Of a stretch of DNA of 64,000 bases, positions 53,040 through 63,789 are shown piece after piece; position 1 is the stretch's first letter; each line of letters starts with the position of its first letter. The notes below the pieces were generated by a model that searched no databases, was not told the origin of the DNA, and worked only from the letters and a program-made list of their open reading frames with translations. The stretch comes from Tubulanus polymorphus (lineage: Eukaryota; Nemertea; Palaeonemertea; Tubulaniformes; Tubulanidae), in contig NC_134027.1 of NCBI RefSeq assembly GCF_964204645.1, positions 22,990,485 through 23,054,484 on the forward strand. Direction: 5' to 3'. Made by a program: the position numbers and the translations under genes.

Positions 53040-54156
53040 ATCTACCAATCAATGTAACATTACAAGGACCGACGTCACCCGTACAGGAATCCACATCTTT
53101 TGACTTAACGTGTACAGCTACAGGGGGCAACCCGGTACCGAACCTCGCCATAACTAGAATACCAGGGGGCAGCACTGTGAAACAGGGAGTTAGTCCTCTA
53201 ACATATTCAACATCCGTCACTAAAACAGATAACCATGCAGAATATCAATGTACAGCTACTGGGGCTGGTATACCAACACCAATGATTTCTAATCAAGTTA
53301 AATTATTTGTTTACTGTAAGTACTACACATATTTCTCAATCTACTCCATTTCTAAATGAATGTTGCACAATAAAGAATATCAGGGTTGATAAAGATGCCG
53401 TACATGCAATGTTCCCAATCATTTTTTCCATTTTCCACAGATGCACCAAAGCTCTCGGAAAAACTCAAACCCGTCGTAGATTTACGATAAACTACGACGC
53501 GAATCCGCGAGCAACAACTTTGAATTGCAGCCACACGTTTGAATACAGGGCTACTCCGGCAACCATGTTCTGGATCGTAACTGTAAAATCAGTTCAGGCG
53601 TCTGATTACGGATCTCATTTGTGTCAACTGAAGCGTAGAAATTACATTGAATATCCTAGAAATTGGTAAGTGCTGCATCGTGCGGAACTTTATTCCAGAA
53701 ACGAAGCTTCATTACGGTTGCTGCAGTCCACATGTGGAAAAATCCCTAGAAATTCTAATGAAAACTGCTTTAGATTCTATAGTCTCATTATTGTTCATTT
53801 GTCATCAATTGCAAAATACAACTTTTGCAACCTTCATCTTGGTCATTTTGTTCATTGTAGGGCTTCGAAATCTGACAATCGTCGCAAAAACGGCCGTATC
53901 TGTGACTCTGAGTTGGATATCGGAATTTGCGGGTGGCTCCATAAAAACATTCACAGTCACTCACAAGGCATTGGAATCTACAAAGTCCGCGGATAAAACT
54001 GGAATACCCGATCCTGGTTATGGGAAAATGGTGCAAACGAATTAATAACCGGATTGAAACCAGCAACTGCTTATCAGTTCAAAGTGATAAGTGTCAACTT
54101 AAATCCTGGTGATAAAACGAGGCCATTTACTGATATAGTTACAACTCGAACAAATG
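53040..54156 (+). pseudogene. Receptor fragment R5 (A, D, F1 exons)
   Basis: A exon 53040-53315 is open (I-N-V-T-L-Q-G-P-T-S, L-T-C-T-A-T-G-G-N-P, A-E-Y-Q-C). The D exon 53441-53666 lost about 25 bases near its start, breaking frame, though S-D-Y-G-S-H-L-C is still seen. The F1 exon 53861-54156 has a 12-base loss at the start and a frameshift giving TAA near 54043 (V-Q-T-N then stop), with T-A-Y-Q-F-K-V-I-S-V beyond. No F2, TM or tail exon follows before the transposons. Remnant of a fifth receptor. Confidence 0.75.
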
Positions 54157-54832
54157 GTAAGTGTGAATCATGTAGAGATTTCGAATAGAACCATACAGGT
54201 CTCTTCCCCTATATTCACTGCGCATTGATTCATGGTCCATTCCTCCTTTCGGTGTAATGAACTAAATACCGGTTTCTTGAATACTGTTGCGTATATTTCT
54301 CATCACTAAACTTCGAGAATGTTTCATACGTTTCTACTATCGGTTCTTGTTTTATAAGTTTTCCCGACAGGCGTCACCTCTACGCATGCGTATAACCCAA
54401 CGGTCAACTTAGCCAAATTCATCGGCTTAGATGTATATAGATCCCTCCAATAGTATATATAGTATTGTAAATAGTTGATGTATATATATATTTTGTTACG
54501 TTTTCATTCTCTAAATTTTAATCACTTCAGTGTTGTTTTGTAAATATTTGTATATAAATGTGTAATAGTTTTCCTCCATATACCATGGAAATGGTTGGAG
54601 TGTAAATAAATCGTAATCGTGATATTGTATCGTGTATGAGTTACACGTTCCGTTCAGCCTTTCAAAGTCTGAATCGACAGAACTTTAGGGTAGATATCAG
54701 ATCCTAAAACCGACTTGTTGCGCGTGCGCAGTGACTGGCATTGACTTCGAAAACTTGTAAAATAGAAGTTCGTGACCACGGTATATTCGTGACCACGGGA
54801 CTTCTGATAACAGCACTACTGGTTGAATTATC
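54157..54832. other. Flank between R5 and the Penelope-like element
   Basis: AT-rich, no coding signal. 54440-54630 ends in gtgtaaataaatcg-type sequence that could be the 3' end of an older retroelement, but I cannot assign it. Confidence 0.4.
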
Positions 54833-55253
54833 ATAACAAGAGAAATCCCACAATAAGTTCAGCCAAAACGAGAAACTTGAATAGAAGAGTTATATATATT
54901 TGCGCAACGTTTCGGCTAAAGACTATTAGCCATCATCAGGCGTACTGAGTACAGGAGAATATTACAAGATATTTATACAAGACCAAAACAATAGAAGCAG
55001 AGTGAGTGATTAAAATATTGAAAGGGGAATAGATTAAAGTAATGACATAACAACTAGAAAACAATGCTAAAGTAAGCAAGGCAAACTAGGGGCAATGTAG
55101 ATTAAAGTAATTAATAAACAAAGACACAAGCTAAAGTGATTAAAACGGGAGGACAAGCTAAGGGGTAATCAAATAAAACAAAGAGAAGGAACATGAAAGG
55201 CGATAATCAGTGAGTGAGTGGAAACAAGCAAACTATGATAAAGGCAAAACAAT
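54833..55253 (-). repeat. Terminal repeat (pLTR), 3' copy in element sense
   Basis: 421 bp, starts ATAACAAGAGAAATCCCACA and ends GGCAAAACAAT. Contains the hammerhead-like core at 54908-54940. Confidence 0.92.
54908..54940 (-). ncRNA. Hammerhead-ribozyme-like core in pLTR
   Basis: Minus strand reads CCTGATGATGGCTAA, a 6-base loop, then TTAGCCGAAACG: the CUGAUGA box, a six-pair stem II (GGCUAA/UUAGCC) and the GAAA box. A GTACT-C-AGTAC hairpin lies just upstream. Penelope-like elements are known to carry hammerhead motifs in their terminal repeats. I could not complete stem III and the cleavage site by eye. Confidence 0.65.
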
Positions 55254-55261
55254 GGAGGGAA

Positions 55262-57652
55262 TTAGTATAACGGGGGTACAAGAGAAGCGAGAAATTTGGA
55301 GATCAAAATGTTGTGGGGGGAAAAACCGTTATTCAAATTAACACAATTTTCCAAGTTTTCAATAATCAGGGCCGATTCCATAATGTGTCGTTTAATCTTT
55401 TCTGAACAGGGGAAAATCATGGAGGCATTTTCAAAATCAAAATTGTGGCTGGTTTCGTATACGTGATTAGCAACACCGCTTTCAGGCTTAAAATTCTTTA
55501 CATCATTCTTATGTTCACGAATGCGCTTGTGTAAATCGCGTCCGGTTTCGCCGATATATATTTTGTTACAAACTTTACAGGGAATTTTATATACACCAAT
55601 GTTCAGGGGTTCAATTTTGGGGGAGTTATGAGTAAGATTACGACTAAGTTTGTTGTTATAAGTAAAAATGAGTTGTTTGTTTAAGAGATGGAGGGGAGTT
55701 TTAGATTTTTCCAGAAAAGGAACAAAAGGTACAATAATAGGCTGTTTACGCGCGCGGGTCCCTTGAGAGTGACTGAAATGTGAACGACGGGCTCTCAAGA
55801 GAGCTTTATTCAAAATGTCGTCGGGGTAAGCTAATTTATTAAGAGAGGTCTTGATCTGGGTTAGTTCATCATCCAAGAAAAGGGGGTCACAAATCCTTAA
55901 TGCGCGAAGGAATAAGCTTTGGGCAACACTAAGTTTAATGTTATGAGCGGTGAAGGAGAAATAATGTAGGTATGTTCCAGAGTGGGTAGGTTTCCTATAA
56001 ACCGAGAATTTTAGACAAGACAAACAATTGTGTATACAAACATCAAGGAAAGGGATTTTCCCATCAACTTCCAATTCAAATGTGAAGTTCAAGGAGGGAT
56101 AAAAAGAGTTAATAAATGTGAGAAATTGATCAATATCAAAGTCAAAAGGTATAAGGGCAAGAATATCATCAACGTATCGTAACCAAAGTTTAGGGAGAGT
56201 ATCTGTGTAAAGAGGTAGTAATTCGGTTTCAACGTGTTCCAGGAAAAGATTTGCTAGAATGGGACTAAGCGGGTTCCCCATAGCCATGCCAAAAACCTGT
56301 TCGAAATATGAATTGTTGAAACTAAAAAAGGAGTTCTGGGTGCAAAGTTCAATTAATTCGATAATACAATCAGTAGGAATGTCAAAATTGAAATCCAACG
56401 AAGGAAGTTTCCGTTTAAGAAAATCAAGGGTAGGCCTAAGAGGAACATTGGTAAAAAGAGAACTAGCATCAAACGAAATGAATCTATCGTTACCAGGAAT
56501 AATGTTTTTTAACCGTTCTAATAAATCTTGGTTGTGTCGTAAATGCGAGGCGGAGAAAGAACCAAGAGCCGGTGATAATTGTTTAGCCAGAAATTTGGAT
56601 AAACGATAAGAGGGCGAATTACAATTGGATACAATGGGGCGCAGCGGAACATCTTTCTTATGGATTTTGGGGAGCCCATAGATATAAGGTAGGGAGGGTA
56701 GACGTGATTGAAATTTCGAAAGAATATCTTTAGAGTCCGGAAACCGTTGGATAATACCAGACAGATTCTTATTGAATGAAGCTTGCATACGTGAGAGAGG
56801 GTTGGATTTCAATGGTTTATAAACATTAGAGTCACCAAGAAGGGAGAACATTTTTTGATTATAATCACAGATATCTAAGAGAACAATTTTGCCACCTTTA
56901 TCAGCTTTTGAAATACGAACAGAGTCTAGTTTTCTGAGTTCAGAGAGGGCAATCCTGAAACGACGAGGTAAAAATTCTGAGTAATTATAACGGAGGTTAT
57001 CACAAATAGTTTGTAAGTTCATAAACATAAAATTGTATTCAAAATTCGAGGAAGATGTCTTACGCTGTTCTAATTCCGACATAAAATCCAGGATGTTCGT
57101 CTTGCGGTGAGGTAAAGAAAAGTTCAAACCGAAGCCAAGGAGTTGAAGTTGATACAACGTGAGCGAAACGGAGGAGAGATTCACAATAATGTCCGTGTTG
57201 CTAAACTTAGTCCAAGGACTAAGAATAATGAGCTGTTGAAGTTTCGAATTAAGTTTACAAGAATTGTCAGAAAAATGACGGTTACCGGAGTCCATAACGA
57301 TAGAGCTGAGTAAGTTGAAGAGATGCGGGTCCGGAAGTTGAGATCTGAGGTAATTGTGCGCTTGCCGAGATCTGAAGAATTGATAATCGCAATCATCTTT
57401 AGCTTTGCCGATCGCTGATCTTAGATGAGAATTTGCTTGCTTCGGAAATGGTGAATGCGAATCGAATTTCTTGATCCAGTTCATGGAGCGAGGAATCACC
57501 TTTTCGCTGAGGCAGTCTTGCAGAAATTTCACTTTGGTTTTTGCTGTTTTCGCTTGGATGTACCGCTTTTCATAAGTCCGAAAGCAAGAGATGAGATGTG
57601 GAAAGGTTATAAAGAAGAATTGAAGAACGATTTTTCGATCCGTGGGAAGCAT
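55262..57652 (-). CDS. Penelope-like reverse transcriptase with GIY-YIG endonuclease
   Basis: Intact 796-residue protein from ATG at 57652. It copies the element's RNA into DNA at a nicked target. RT blocks in order: A-D-K-G-G-K-I-V-L-L-D, Y-G-L-P-K-I-H-K, R-P-I-V-S-N, F-D-A-S-S-L-F-T-N-V-P-L, G-M-A-M-G-N-P-L-S-P-I-L, and the catalytic R-Y-V-D-D-I-L (about residue 492). The C-terminal GIY-YIG nuclease begins near residue 685: G-V-Y-K-I-P-C-K-V-C, Y-I-G-E-T-G-R-D-L-H-K-R, R-E-H-K. Telomerase-like RT plus GIY-YIG is diagnostic of canonical Penelope-like elements. All catalytic positions I can see are present, so it may be active. It lies just downstream of the broken R5. Confidence 0.93.
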   Translation of the reverse strand: MLPTDRKIVLQFFFITFPHLISCFRTYEKRYIQAKTAKTKVKFLQDCLSEKVIPRSMNWIKKFDSHSPFPKQANSHLRSAIGKAKDDCDYQFFRSRQAHNYLRSQLPDPHLFNLLSSIVMDSGNRHFSDNSCKLNSKLQQLIILSPWTKFSNTDIIVNLSSVSLTLYQLQLLGFGLNFSLPHRKTNILDFMSELEQRKTSSSNFEYNFMFMNLQTICDNLRYNYSEFLPRRFRIALSELRKLDSVRISKADKGGKIVLLDICDYNQKMFSLLGDSNVYKPLKSNPLSRMQASFNKNLSGIIQRFPDSKDILSKFQSRLPSLPYIYGLPKIHKKDVPLRPIVSNCNSPSYRLSKFLAKQLSPALGSFSASHLRHNQDLLERLKNIIPGNDRFISFDASSLFTNVPLRPTLDFLKRKLPSLDFNFDIPTDCIIELIELCTQNSFFSFNNSYFEQVFGMAMGNPLSPILANLFLEHVETELLPLYTDTLPKLWLRYVDDILALIPFDFDIDQFLTFINSFYPSLNFTFELEVDGKIPFLDVCIHNCLSCLKFSVYRKPTHSGTYLHYFSFTAHNIKLSVAQSLFLRALRICDPLFLDDELTQIKTSLNKLAYPDDILNKALLRARRSHFSHSQGTRARKQPIIVPFVPFLEKSKTPLHLLNKQLIFTYNNKLSRNLTHNSPKIEPLNIGVYKIPCKVCNKIYIGETGRDLHKRIREHKNDVKNFKPESGVANHVYETSHNFDFENASMIFPCSEKIKRHIMESALIIENLENCVNLNNGFSPHNILISKFLASLVPPLY

Positions 57653-57689
57653 GATGAGACGAGAAGATACACAATATCCGTGTAAGAAG

Positions 57690-58110
57690 ATAACAAGAGA
57701 AATCCCACAATAAGTTCAGCCAAAACGAGAAACTTGAATAGAAGAGTTATATATATTTGCGCAACGTTTCGGCTAAAGACTATTAGCCATCATCAGGCGT
57801 ACTGAGTACAGGAGAATATTACAAGATATTTATACAAGACCAAAACAATAGAAGCAGAGTGAGTGATTAAAATATTGAAAGGGGAATAGATTAAAGTAAT
57901 GACATAACAACTAGAAAACAATGCTAAAGTAAGCAAGGCAAACTAGGGGCAATGTAGATTAAAGTAATTAATAAACAAAGACACAAGCTAAAGTGATTAA
58001 AACGGGAGGACAAGCTAAGGGGTAATCAAATAAAACAAAGAGAAGGAACATGAAAGGCGATAATCAGTGAGTGAGTGGAAACAAGCAAACTATGATAAAG
58101 GCAAAACAAT
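57690..58110 (-). repeat. Terminal repeat (pLTR), 5' copy in element sense
   Basis: Second 421-bp copy, offset 2857 bp from the first. Its hammerhead-like core is at 57765-57797. In element orientation it precedes the ORF by about 37 bp and is the likely promoter. Confidence 0.92.
57765..57797 (-). ncRNA. Hammerhead-ribozyme-like core in second pLTR
   Basis: Identical to 54908-54940: CTGATGA, GGCTAA/TTAGCC stem, GAAA. Having one in each repeat could allow release of unit-length RNA. Confidence 0.65.
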
Positions 58111-59052
58111 ATTATTTATATTTTCGTGGTGTCCTGTGTGGGAGAACGCACTTGGCACGCAGCAAAGTTCGGGTAAAAACCTCAACTTGGTTGTAAAAAT
58201 TGTTTAAACTGCGCGTAGGTGCTGTAGATTAGGTATTTTTACTGTTGCTCTACGTAATTTGGTGAAAGGTGATTTCTCCTTATCCTAAGATCGAAGATCG
58301 TATCAACAGGTTTCGCGACAAGAACATTCCCTGGGTCTAGTTAGGCAGTTTCGTAAGTCCTTCCTTTGATCCAGTTCATCTTCATTTCATATCATTTTCA
58401 TCCCATCACGACACATTTCCACAACTAAACACCCAGTCTTAGGTCAGAGAGATCAGAGTTGCACGTCCTGAGGAGCTAACTGAGTCCTCCCAGGGCATAC
58501 TTTGACGGTCACACAATAGAGGCTTGCTCTCTTTTAAATAGGTTTAGGTTAGGTTTAGGACTAAAACCACACATATCATTCCATATATTACACACATTAT
58601 TATTCATATTACTATCCGTATATACTGCAAGTTATCGTCGTAACAGTATACAGTATACGTTAGAGAATTAGTTCGGAATACAAATAGTCTTTCGTCTAGA
58701 TTACGTGCGTTGCGGAAATTCGAGTACGCACACACGTATACATTATCCATACGTATTTCGTCGATTCAAAATTCGTCACGCTCCGTTACATTTTCTTTTG
58801 TTCGTAGCCATAGTTACAACAAAGCGCACTGGTCTTGACTCGTCACGCTCTATTGCGTTACTATTATCTACTTTCTATCGAGCTGACACGACACCGAGAT
58901 TCGTTCTAATCCGGCAAGCTCTGCCAAATTCGTCATCGGTTACTCTGAAAAGATTGAAACCGTACAACCTGTAGTTCTATATAAACACGAACATATATTT
59001 ACATTTATATATACCCGTTAAATTATTTACCCTTTTCAATCTGCGTTTGAAT
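58111..59052 (+). other. Flank and probable 5' UTR of the LINE
   Basis: No ORF of note. The 5' end of the LINE is somewhere here, but no target duplication could be matched to the 3' end. The 89-codon frame 58705-58974 has no domain. Confidence 0.45.
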
Positions 59053-60579
59053 ATGTCTGTTTTACGATCACCTCCAGCCGGACGTGATCCGGAACCATCG
59101 ACCTCGTCGCCGGTGGTCCTTGAAAAATCCAGCAAGCGAATATCTCCTAGTGAACATTTCGTTGAATTCGTTCGAGAAAAACTCTCTAGAACACCTACAA
59201 AAAGACAAGATGCATTAGCGTCTCCGATTCTAAGAGAACCATCCACTACATACGCCGAGGTCGTTGCAGTAACCCCGGCAGTGAACACAAACATAGAAAA
59301 TACAATCGTACCAGTAAAAGTTAACGCAGAACCGACTTCGAAAAAACGGCCAGCGTGCGAGTCACCGTCGGACGACGGACAGAGACGAAGTAAGGTTCGG
59401 TCGACGGATGACGGTATTTGTCGCCCGATTATTGTAACCAGAGTAGCTAAATATATGAGCGAACCAGTATTCATCAGAACCTTAGTCAAAGAAATTCCAA
59501 ACGTTAAAATCAAGTCTATCAAACGTCTCATGTCCGGCGATTACCGAGTTAATCCGGAAACGTACCGCGATATGAAACTGATCCTAAATTCTCAAAATAC
59601 CACTTTCGAAAAATATGATATATCTTTTTACAAGCTCGAAAAACAAATAGATTACATCGTCGTTATTAACAATGTCGCTGAGTACAGCGAAAGAGACATA
59701 GATATCGCTCTTAAAGACCACCAAATCACTCCAAAATACACGACAAAAATGAAATCGGCAGCAACGAACAGAACAACAGATAAGATTAAAGTCGCTCTAT
59801 CAGAAAAAACAGACTACGATTTTCTGTTAAGCAATGGACTCGAGATTTTCGCCGGTGTGAGGAAGAAATGCGTAGCTTATAGACGCAGCCCAACACTACT
59901 CCAATGTAGGAAATGCCAGATGTTTGGGCATAATCAATATAACTGCACAGAAGACAAAGCAATTTGCGCGAAGTGCGCCCACTTTCACCAAACCTATGAG
60001 TGTAAAATAAAAGAAAATTACGTTTGTTCGAACTGCGGTGGAGAACACCGCAGTTTCGACAAAGCCTGCACATTTGTGCAGGAAGAAATTAAAAAGAAAC
60101 AACGAGAGAGATCTAGGTCGAGGTCGAGGTCGAAATCCAACTCTAGACCGATTGAAACAAAAGAGCGTAGGAAACCGATACCAACACCACGAAAGAAAAA
60201 AACAGTATCTGAGAAAAAACAATCTGTATCCGAAAAACCCTTTTCATCGGAACAAAATAAAAACCAAAGACCTATACCGAAACGTAGAAGTTCACTAGAT
60301 AAACCGAAAGAAAGCCCTCCACCGAATAATATCATTATACTAAACGAAACATCATTTCTATCGCTAATTGCAGACATAATTTACAGAGTACGTATGAACA
60401 AAGAAAATAGCCTATCCGACATCTGTGCGAGGATAAGCGAAAGCACATTAGATCATACTAACTTAAAAATCAGCGGTAAAGATATATACGAACATACAGT
60501 CGGGAAAAACTCACACCGGCTGAGTAAGATAAAAATAACGAGACCGTTATCTGCTAGCGACACAAATCTAGCTAAATAA
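59053..60579 (+). CDS. LINE ORF1 (Gag-like zinc-knuckle protein)
   Basis: 508 residues from ATG 59053. RNA-binding, nucleocapsid-like protein of a Jockey-type LINE. An RRM/PRE-like segment lies around residues 130-280. It is followed by three zinc knuckles: C-R-K-C-Q-M-F-G-H-N-Q-Y-N-C (about 284, CX2CX4HX4C), C-A-K-C-A-H-F-H-Q-T-Y-E-C and C-S-N-C-G-G-E-H-R-S-F-D-K-A-C. An R-S-R-S-R-S-K-S stretch (about 351-366) and a Lys/Pro-rich linker follow. No frameshift. ORF2 begins 71 bp after the stop. Confidence 0.88.
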   Translation: MSVLRSPPAGRDPEPSTSSPVVLEKSSKRISPSEHFVEFVREKLSRTPTKRQDALASPILREPSTTYAEVVAVTPAVNTNIENTIVPVKVNAEPTSKKRPACESPSDDGQRRSKVRSTDDGICRPIIVTRVAKYMSEPVFIRTLVKEIPNVKIKSIKRLMSGDYRVNPETYRDMKLILNSQNTTFEKYDISFYKLEKQIDYIVVINNVAEYSERDIDIALKDHQITPKYTTKMKSAATNRTTDKIKVALSEKTDYDFLLSNGLEIFAGVRKKCVAYRRSPTLLQCRKCQMFGHNQYNCTEDKAICAKCAHFHQTYECKIKENYVCSNCGGEHRSFDKACTFVQEEIKKKQRERSRSRSRSKSNSRPIETKERRKPIPTPRKKKTVSEKKQSVSEKPFSSEQNKNQRPIPKRRSSLDKPKESPPPNNIIILNETSFLSLIADIIYRVRMNKENSLSDICARISESTLDHTNLKISGKDIYEHTVGKNSHRLSKIKITRPLSASDTNLAK

Positions 60580-60650
60580 AATCGTAAGCGATGTACTGAT
60601 TTTAATCTAACACATTAACTTTCTTTTAGACAATTATCTAACTTTTCCTC

Positions 60651-63404
60651 ATGGCTAAGTCTACTCTGAATATATGTTATTTAAACATAAACGGCGTGAA
60701 ACAAAAATTGCCAGAAGTAACTGAATTACTTTTGAATAAAAATATCGATATTCTTTTCGTAGCAGAAACTAAATGCAAAACGATAAATTTTAATCCGAAA
60801 AATTATAAGAAAATCCATAAGCCGAGGACAGGGAAATCCGGAGGGGGTTTAATGGCTCTGTACAACCGTGACCTGTTTATCGAGCAACTGACTCTTAATT
60901 TTAACAGCGACTCAACTGAATATATAGCTTTATCGGTGAAAAATAACGATAACAGTACTTTCAATGTCATAGGGGTTTATTGCCCACCTGCGAAAATTCT
61001 CGAACAACAATTTGTAGAAGTCATTGAACGATCGAATCAAAATTTTTTCATTTTGGGTGATTTGAACGCTAAACACCCGATACTCGATAACCGTACGACT
61101 AATACAGCCGGAATTAATCTAACGAACATTATTAATACGCACGGTCTCATTTCATTAAATACAAAAGACCATACCTATTATGATTACCGCGTAAGAGGAC
61201 ACACTGATATTCTAGATAGAGCGCTTTGTAGTTCGCACATATTCCCTAAAGTAAACTTTTTTCATGTTTGCGATAGCGTCGATAGTGATCACCGACCAAT
61301 TTTAATAAATATTTCTACGCGTCCGAAAGTCATCGAACGCGAACTATATACCGACTTACTGTCTACGAGAAATATCGACTGGTCAAAATTCCACGACAAC
61401 GTATCTGACAAGCTCTCAACGATCGATACAACAAATCTAACTACCAACGAGCAGGTGGAAAATATTTACAGCAAAATAGAATTAGAAATAATTAACGAAA
61501 TTAAAAGACAAAATAGCACGGAAAATAATAAAAGATCGAAACGAGTTGACCGCTTACCTCGTAATATAGAATTAATAATTAAACGACGACGTTATTTAAA
61601 ACGAGAATACGTTAAAACGCGTCATCCTTATTTAAAATCACAATATAATAGATTAACTCTTGAAATTAGAAAACTTATGCGAGACCACAAAAATAACAAG
61701 ACTAAAAAACTACTAGATGACATAAATACATCGAATCCGAACTCGAGTAAATTCTGGCGAGGTATTAAAAATATTAACGGTAACGTTGATAAAAAGAACA
61801 TTATTTCGAATTTAGCTTATAACGATCGAACCGCGAGTAACGATAAAGATATCGTCGAACTATACGCCGACTTTTTATTCGACGTTTTTCAAACGCCTAC
61901 TGATCCAAACTTCAGCGATCAACATAAACGTTTCGTAGAAGAATCCAATAGAAACTTCGTATACGAAAATACTGAAGAAGACACGGGTCATATATTAAAC
62001 GAAACAATTACTGAACTAGACATAAAACGCTATATCAAACGGTTGAAACTTAATAAAGCACCCGGAGAAAATAGAATCACGAACGCGATTATTAAAAATT
62101 GTCCTTCGATATTTTTAACCCACCTATGTCACATTTTTAACTACTGCCAAAGAAATGGCTACTATATATCATTCTGGAAGTCTGCGAAAATTACTATGAT
62201 TCAAAAAGCCGGCAAAGATGCTACACTTTGCAAAAATTTGCGTCCTATCAGTTTAACCAACTCGATCGGCAAAATTTTCGAAAAAATCATGAACAATAAA
62301 TTAACAGATTACTTAGAAAATACCAACTTCTTTACCGAAATACAAGCTGGTTTTCGAAAAGGACATTCGACCATAGATCAAATATTAAAAATGTCTCATG
62401 ATATCGCTAAAGGCCTAAAACGTCGGCAATGCACGCGTGCTACATTTTTCGACCTAGAGAAAGCGTTCGATAAACTTTGGCACGACGGAATTATCTACAA
62501 AATTAATCATTTATCTATTCCAACCAACTTTAAGCTCTTACTTAAAAACTATCTACAGGGTCGAACTTTTAAAGTCGCTAATGAAGGGTGTATTAGCCAG
62601 CCAAGGCAAATAAACGCTGGAGTCCCTCAAGGAGGGATTTTCTCGCCGACACTTTTTATCATCTACATAAACGATTTTCCCTCGGATACAATTAAAGCTA
62701 GTCATTATAGTCAATCGTCATTGTTCGCAGACGATATGAGTCTATGGAACACGCACAATGTAAAAACTAAAACAATCGAAAATCTCCATCAAAAATCGAT
62801 AGACAAACTAACTCAATGGAGTGACATGTGGAGGCTAAAAGTAAACGCGCTTAAATGTGTTAGTATACACTTTAGTCGCCTAATAAATACCGACCCATAC
62901 ACTGAGCACACTGTTCACGGCCAACAAATACCGCTATCAAATTCTACCAAATTCCTCGGAATTACTTTTTCGTCTAATTTACGCTGGAATCTGGAAATAA
63001 CAGAGAGATTAATTAAGGCAAATAAAAGAATTGGAATACTAGCTATTTTGAAACGAAACCGCGTAAATATGGAATACATACTCACTGCTTTTAAATTACT
63101 CATTCGATCAATCTATGAATACGGAGCTCCGATACTGGTAACTTGCCCATGTAGTCAGTTAGACCGCCTTCAAATACACCAAAATAAATGCTTACGAATC
63201 ATTCTAGGCCAACCGCGCTATACAAGAACGGCAGACCTACATAAGCAAGCTCGAATAGAAACTGTGGAACAGCGCTTTAAACTCTTAACGAAAAATTACC
63301 TGAATTCCAACCGAAATAACCCGATACTAAGGAGTGTCTTTTACGATATTTCGAGTCCATGGCCGTCTTCAGACATCGTGGAAGCGTTTAAGTCAATTCT
63401 ATAA
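60651..63404 (+). CDS. LINE ORF2 (APE endonuclease and reverse transcriptase, Jockey-type)
   Basis: Intact 917-residue polyprotein. N-terminal apurinic-type endonuclease: L-N-I-N-G (start), V-A-E-T-K (about 38), L-G-D-L-N-A-K-H (about 135) and the catalytic S-D-H-R-P-I (about 212). RT blocks: L-K-L-N-K-A-P-G, N-L-R-P-I-S-L-T-N, G-F-R-K-G-H-S-T, F-F-D-L-E-K-A-F-D-K-L-W-H, G-V-P-Q-G-G-I-F-S-P-T-L, and catalytic L-F-A-D-D-M (about 691). It nicks target DNA and primes reverse transcription there. Sequence style and ORF1 knuckles place it in the Jockey group. All catalytic residues present. Confidence 0.92.
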   Translation: MAKSTLNICYLNINGVKQKLPEVTELLLNKNIDILFVAETKCKTINFNPKNYKKIHKPRTGKSGGGLMALYNRDLFIEQLTLNFNSDSTEYIALSVKNNDNSTFNVIGVYCPPAKILEQQFVEVIERSNQNFFILGDLNAKHPILDNRTTNTAGINLTNIINTHGLISLNTKDHTYYDYRVRGHTDILDRALCSSHIFPKVNFFHVCDSVDSDHRPILINISTRPKVIERELYTDLLSTRNIDWSKFHDNVSDKLSTIDTTNLTTNEQVENIYSKIELEIINEIKRQNSTENNKRSKRVDRLPRNIELIIKRRRYLKREYVKTRHPYLKSQYNRLTLEIRKLMRDHKNNKTKKLLDDINTSNPNSSKFWRGIKNINGNVDKKNIISNLAYNDRTASNDKDIVELYADFLFDVFQTPTDPNFSDQHKRFVEESNRNFVYENTEEDTGHILNETITELDIKRYIKRLKLNKAPGENRITNAIIKNCPSIFLTHLCHIFNYCQRNGYYISFWKSAKITMIQKAGKDATLCKNLRPISLTNSIGKIFEKIMNNKLTDYLENTNFFTEIQAGFRKGHSTIDQILKMSHDIAKGLKRRQCTRATFFDLEKAFDKLWHDGIIYKINHLSIPTNFKLLLKNYLQGRTFKVANEGCISQPRQINAGVPQGGIFSPTLFIIYINDFPSDTIKASHYSQSSLFADDMSLWNTHNVKTKTIENLHQKSIDKLTQWSDMWRLKVNALKCVSIHFSRLINTDPYTEHTVHGQQIPLSNSTKFLGITFSSNLRWNLEITERLIKANKRIGILAILKRNRVNMEYILTAFKLLIRSIYEYGAPILVTCPCSQLDRLQIHQNKCLRIILGQPRYTRTADLHKQARIETVEQRFKLLTKNYLNSNRNNPILRSVFYDISSPWPSSDIVEAFKSIL

Positions 63405-63753
63405 CTCTATAGCGTGTACTCTACTACGAACCGACACCCGCGTAGTCGGAGAATTGAATGGAAGATTTCTTTGTGTTACAAGAACTATATAGGTAGCCCG
63501 TATCTAGGTCGCTACTCCTTACACAACACGTCACGTGAACCGAACTATATGCAGTAGAACTATATACTCTTATTAACATTTCTAAGAAATTATAAGTTTT
63601 GTATATAGTAATTGACAAAGTATTCTAACTATATCGCGACTCCCCTTAACGGAGGAAAATCACTATTTTTGTGTATCATATTATATACATATATATCTAC
63701 CATATATTATATCATAGACTCTTGTGATATATACGTATTATATTAATCACTAT

Positions 63754-63786
<33 letters not shown>
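63405..63786 (+). other. LINE 3' UTR ending in poly(A)
   Basis: About 350 bases without ORF, rich in TATA near the end, finishing in a run of 29 A (63758-63786). This fits a LINE 3' end. A 64-codon antisense frame (63424-63618) is ignored. Confidence 0.7.

Positions 63787-63789
<3 letters not shown>

Larger units (their letters stand above)
54833..58110 (-). mobile_element. Young complete Penelope-like element
   Basis: Two direct terminal repeats (54833-55253 and 57690-58110) flank one ORF on the minus strand. The repeats are both 421 bp with no indel and no base difference that I can see, so insertion is recent. The ORF stop is only 8 bp from the inner edge of the downstream repeat. Flanks GAATTATC / ATTATTTA do not show a clean target duplication by eye. 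Confidence 0.9.

Noticed and set aside
59786-60377. Antisense ORFs of 95-119 codons
   Set aside because: Shadows of LINE ORF1 on the opposite strand.
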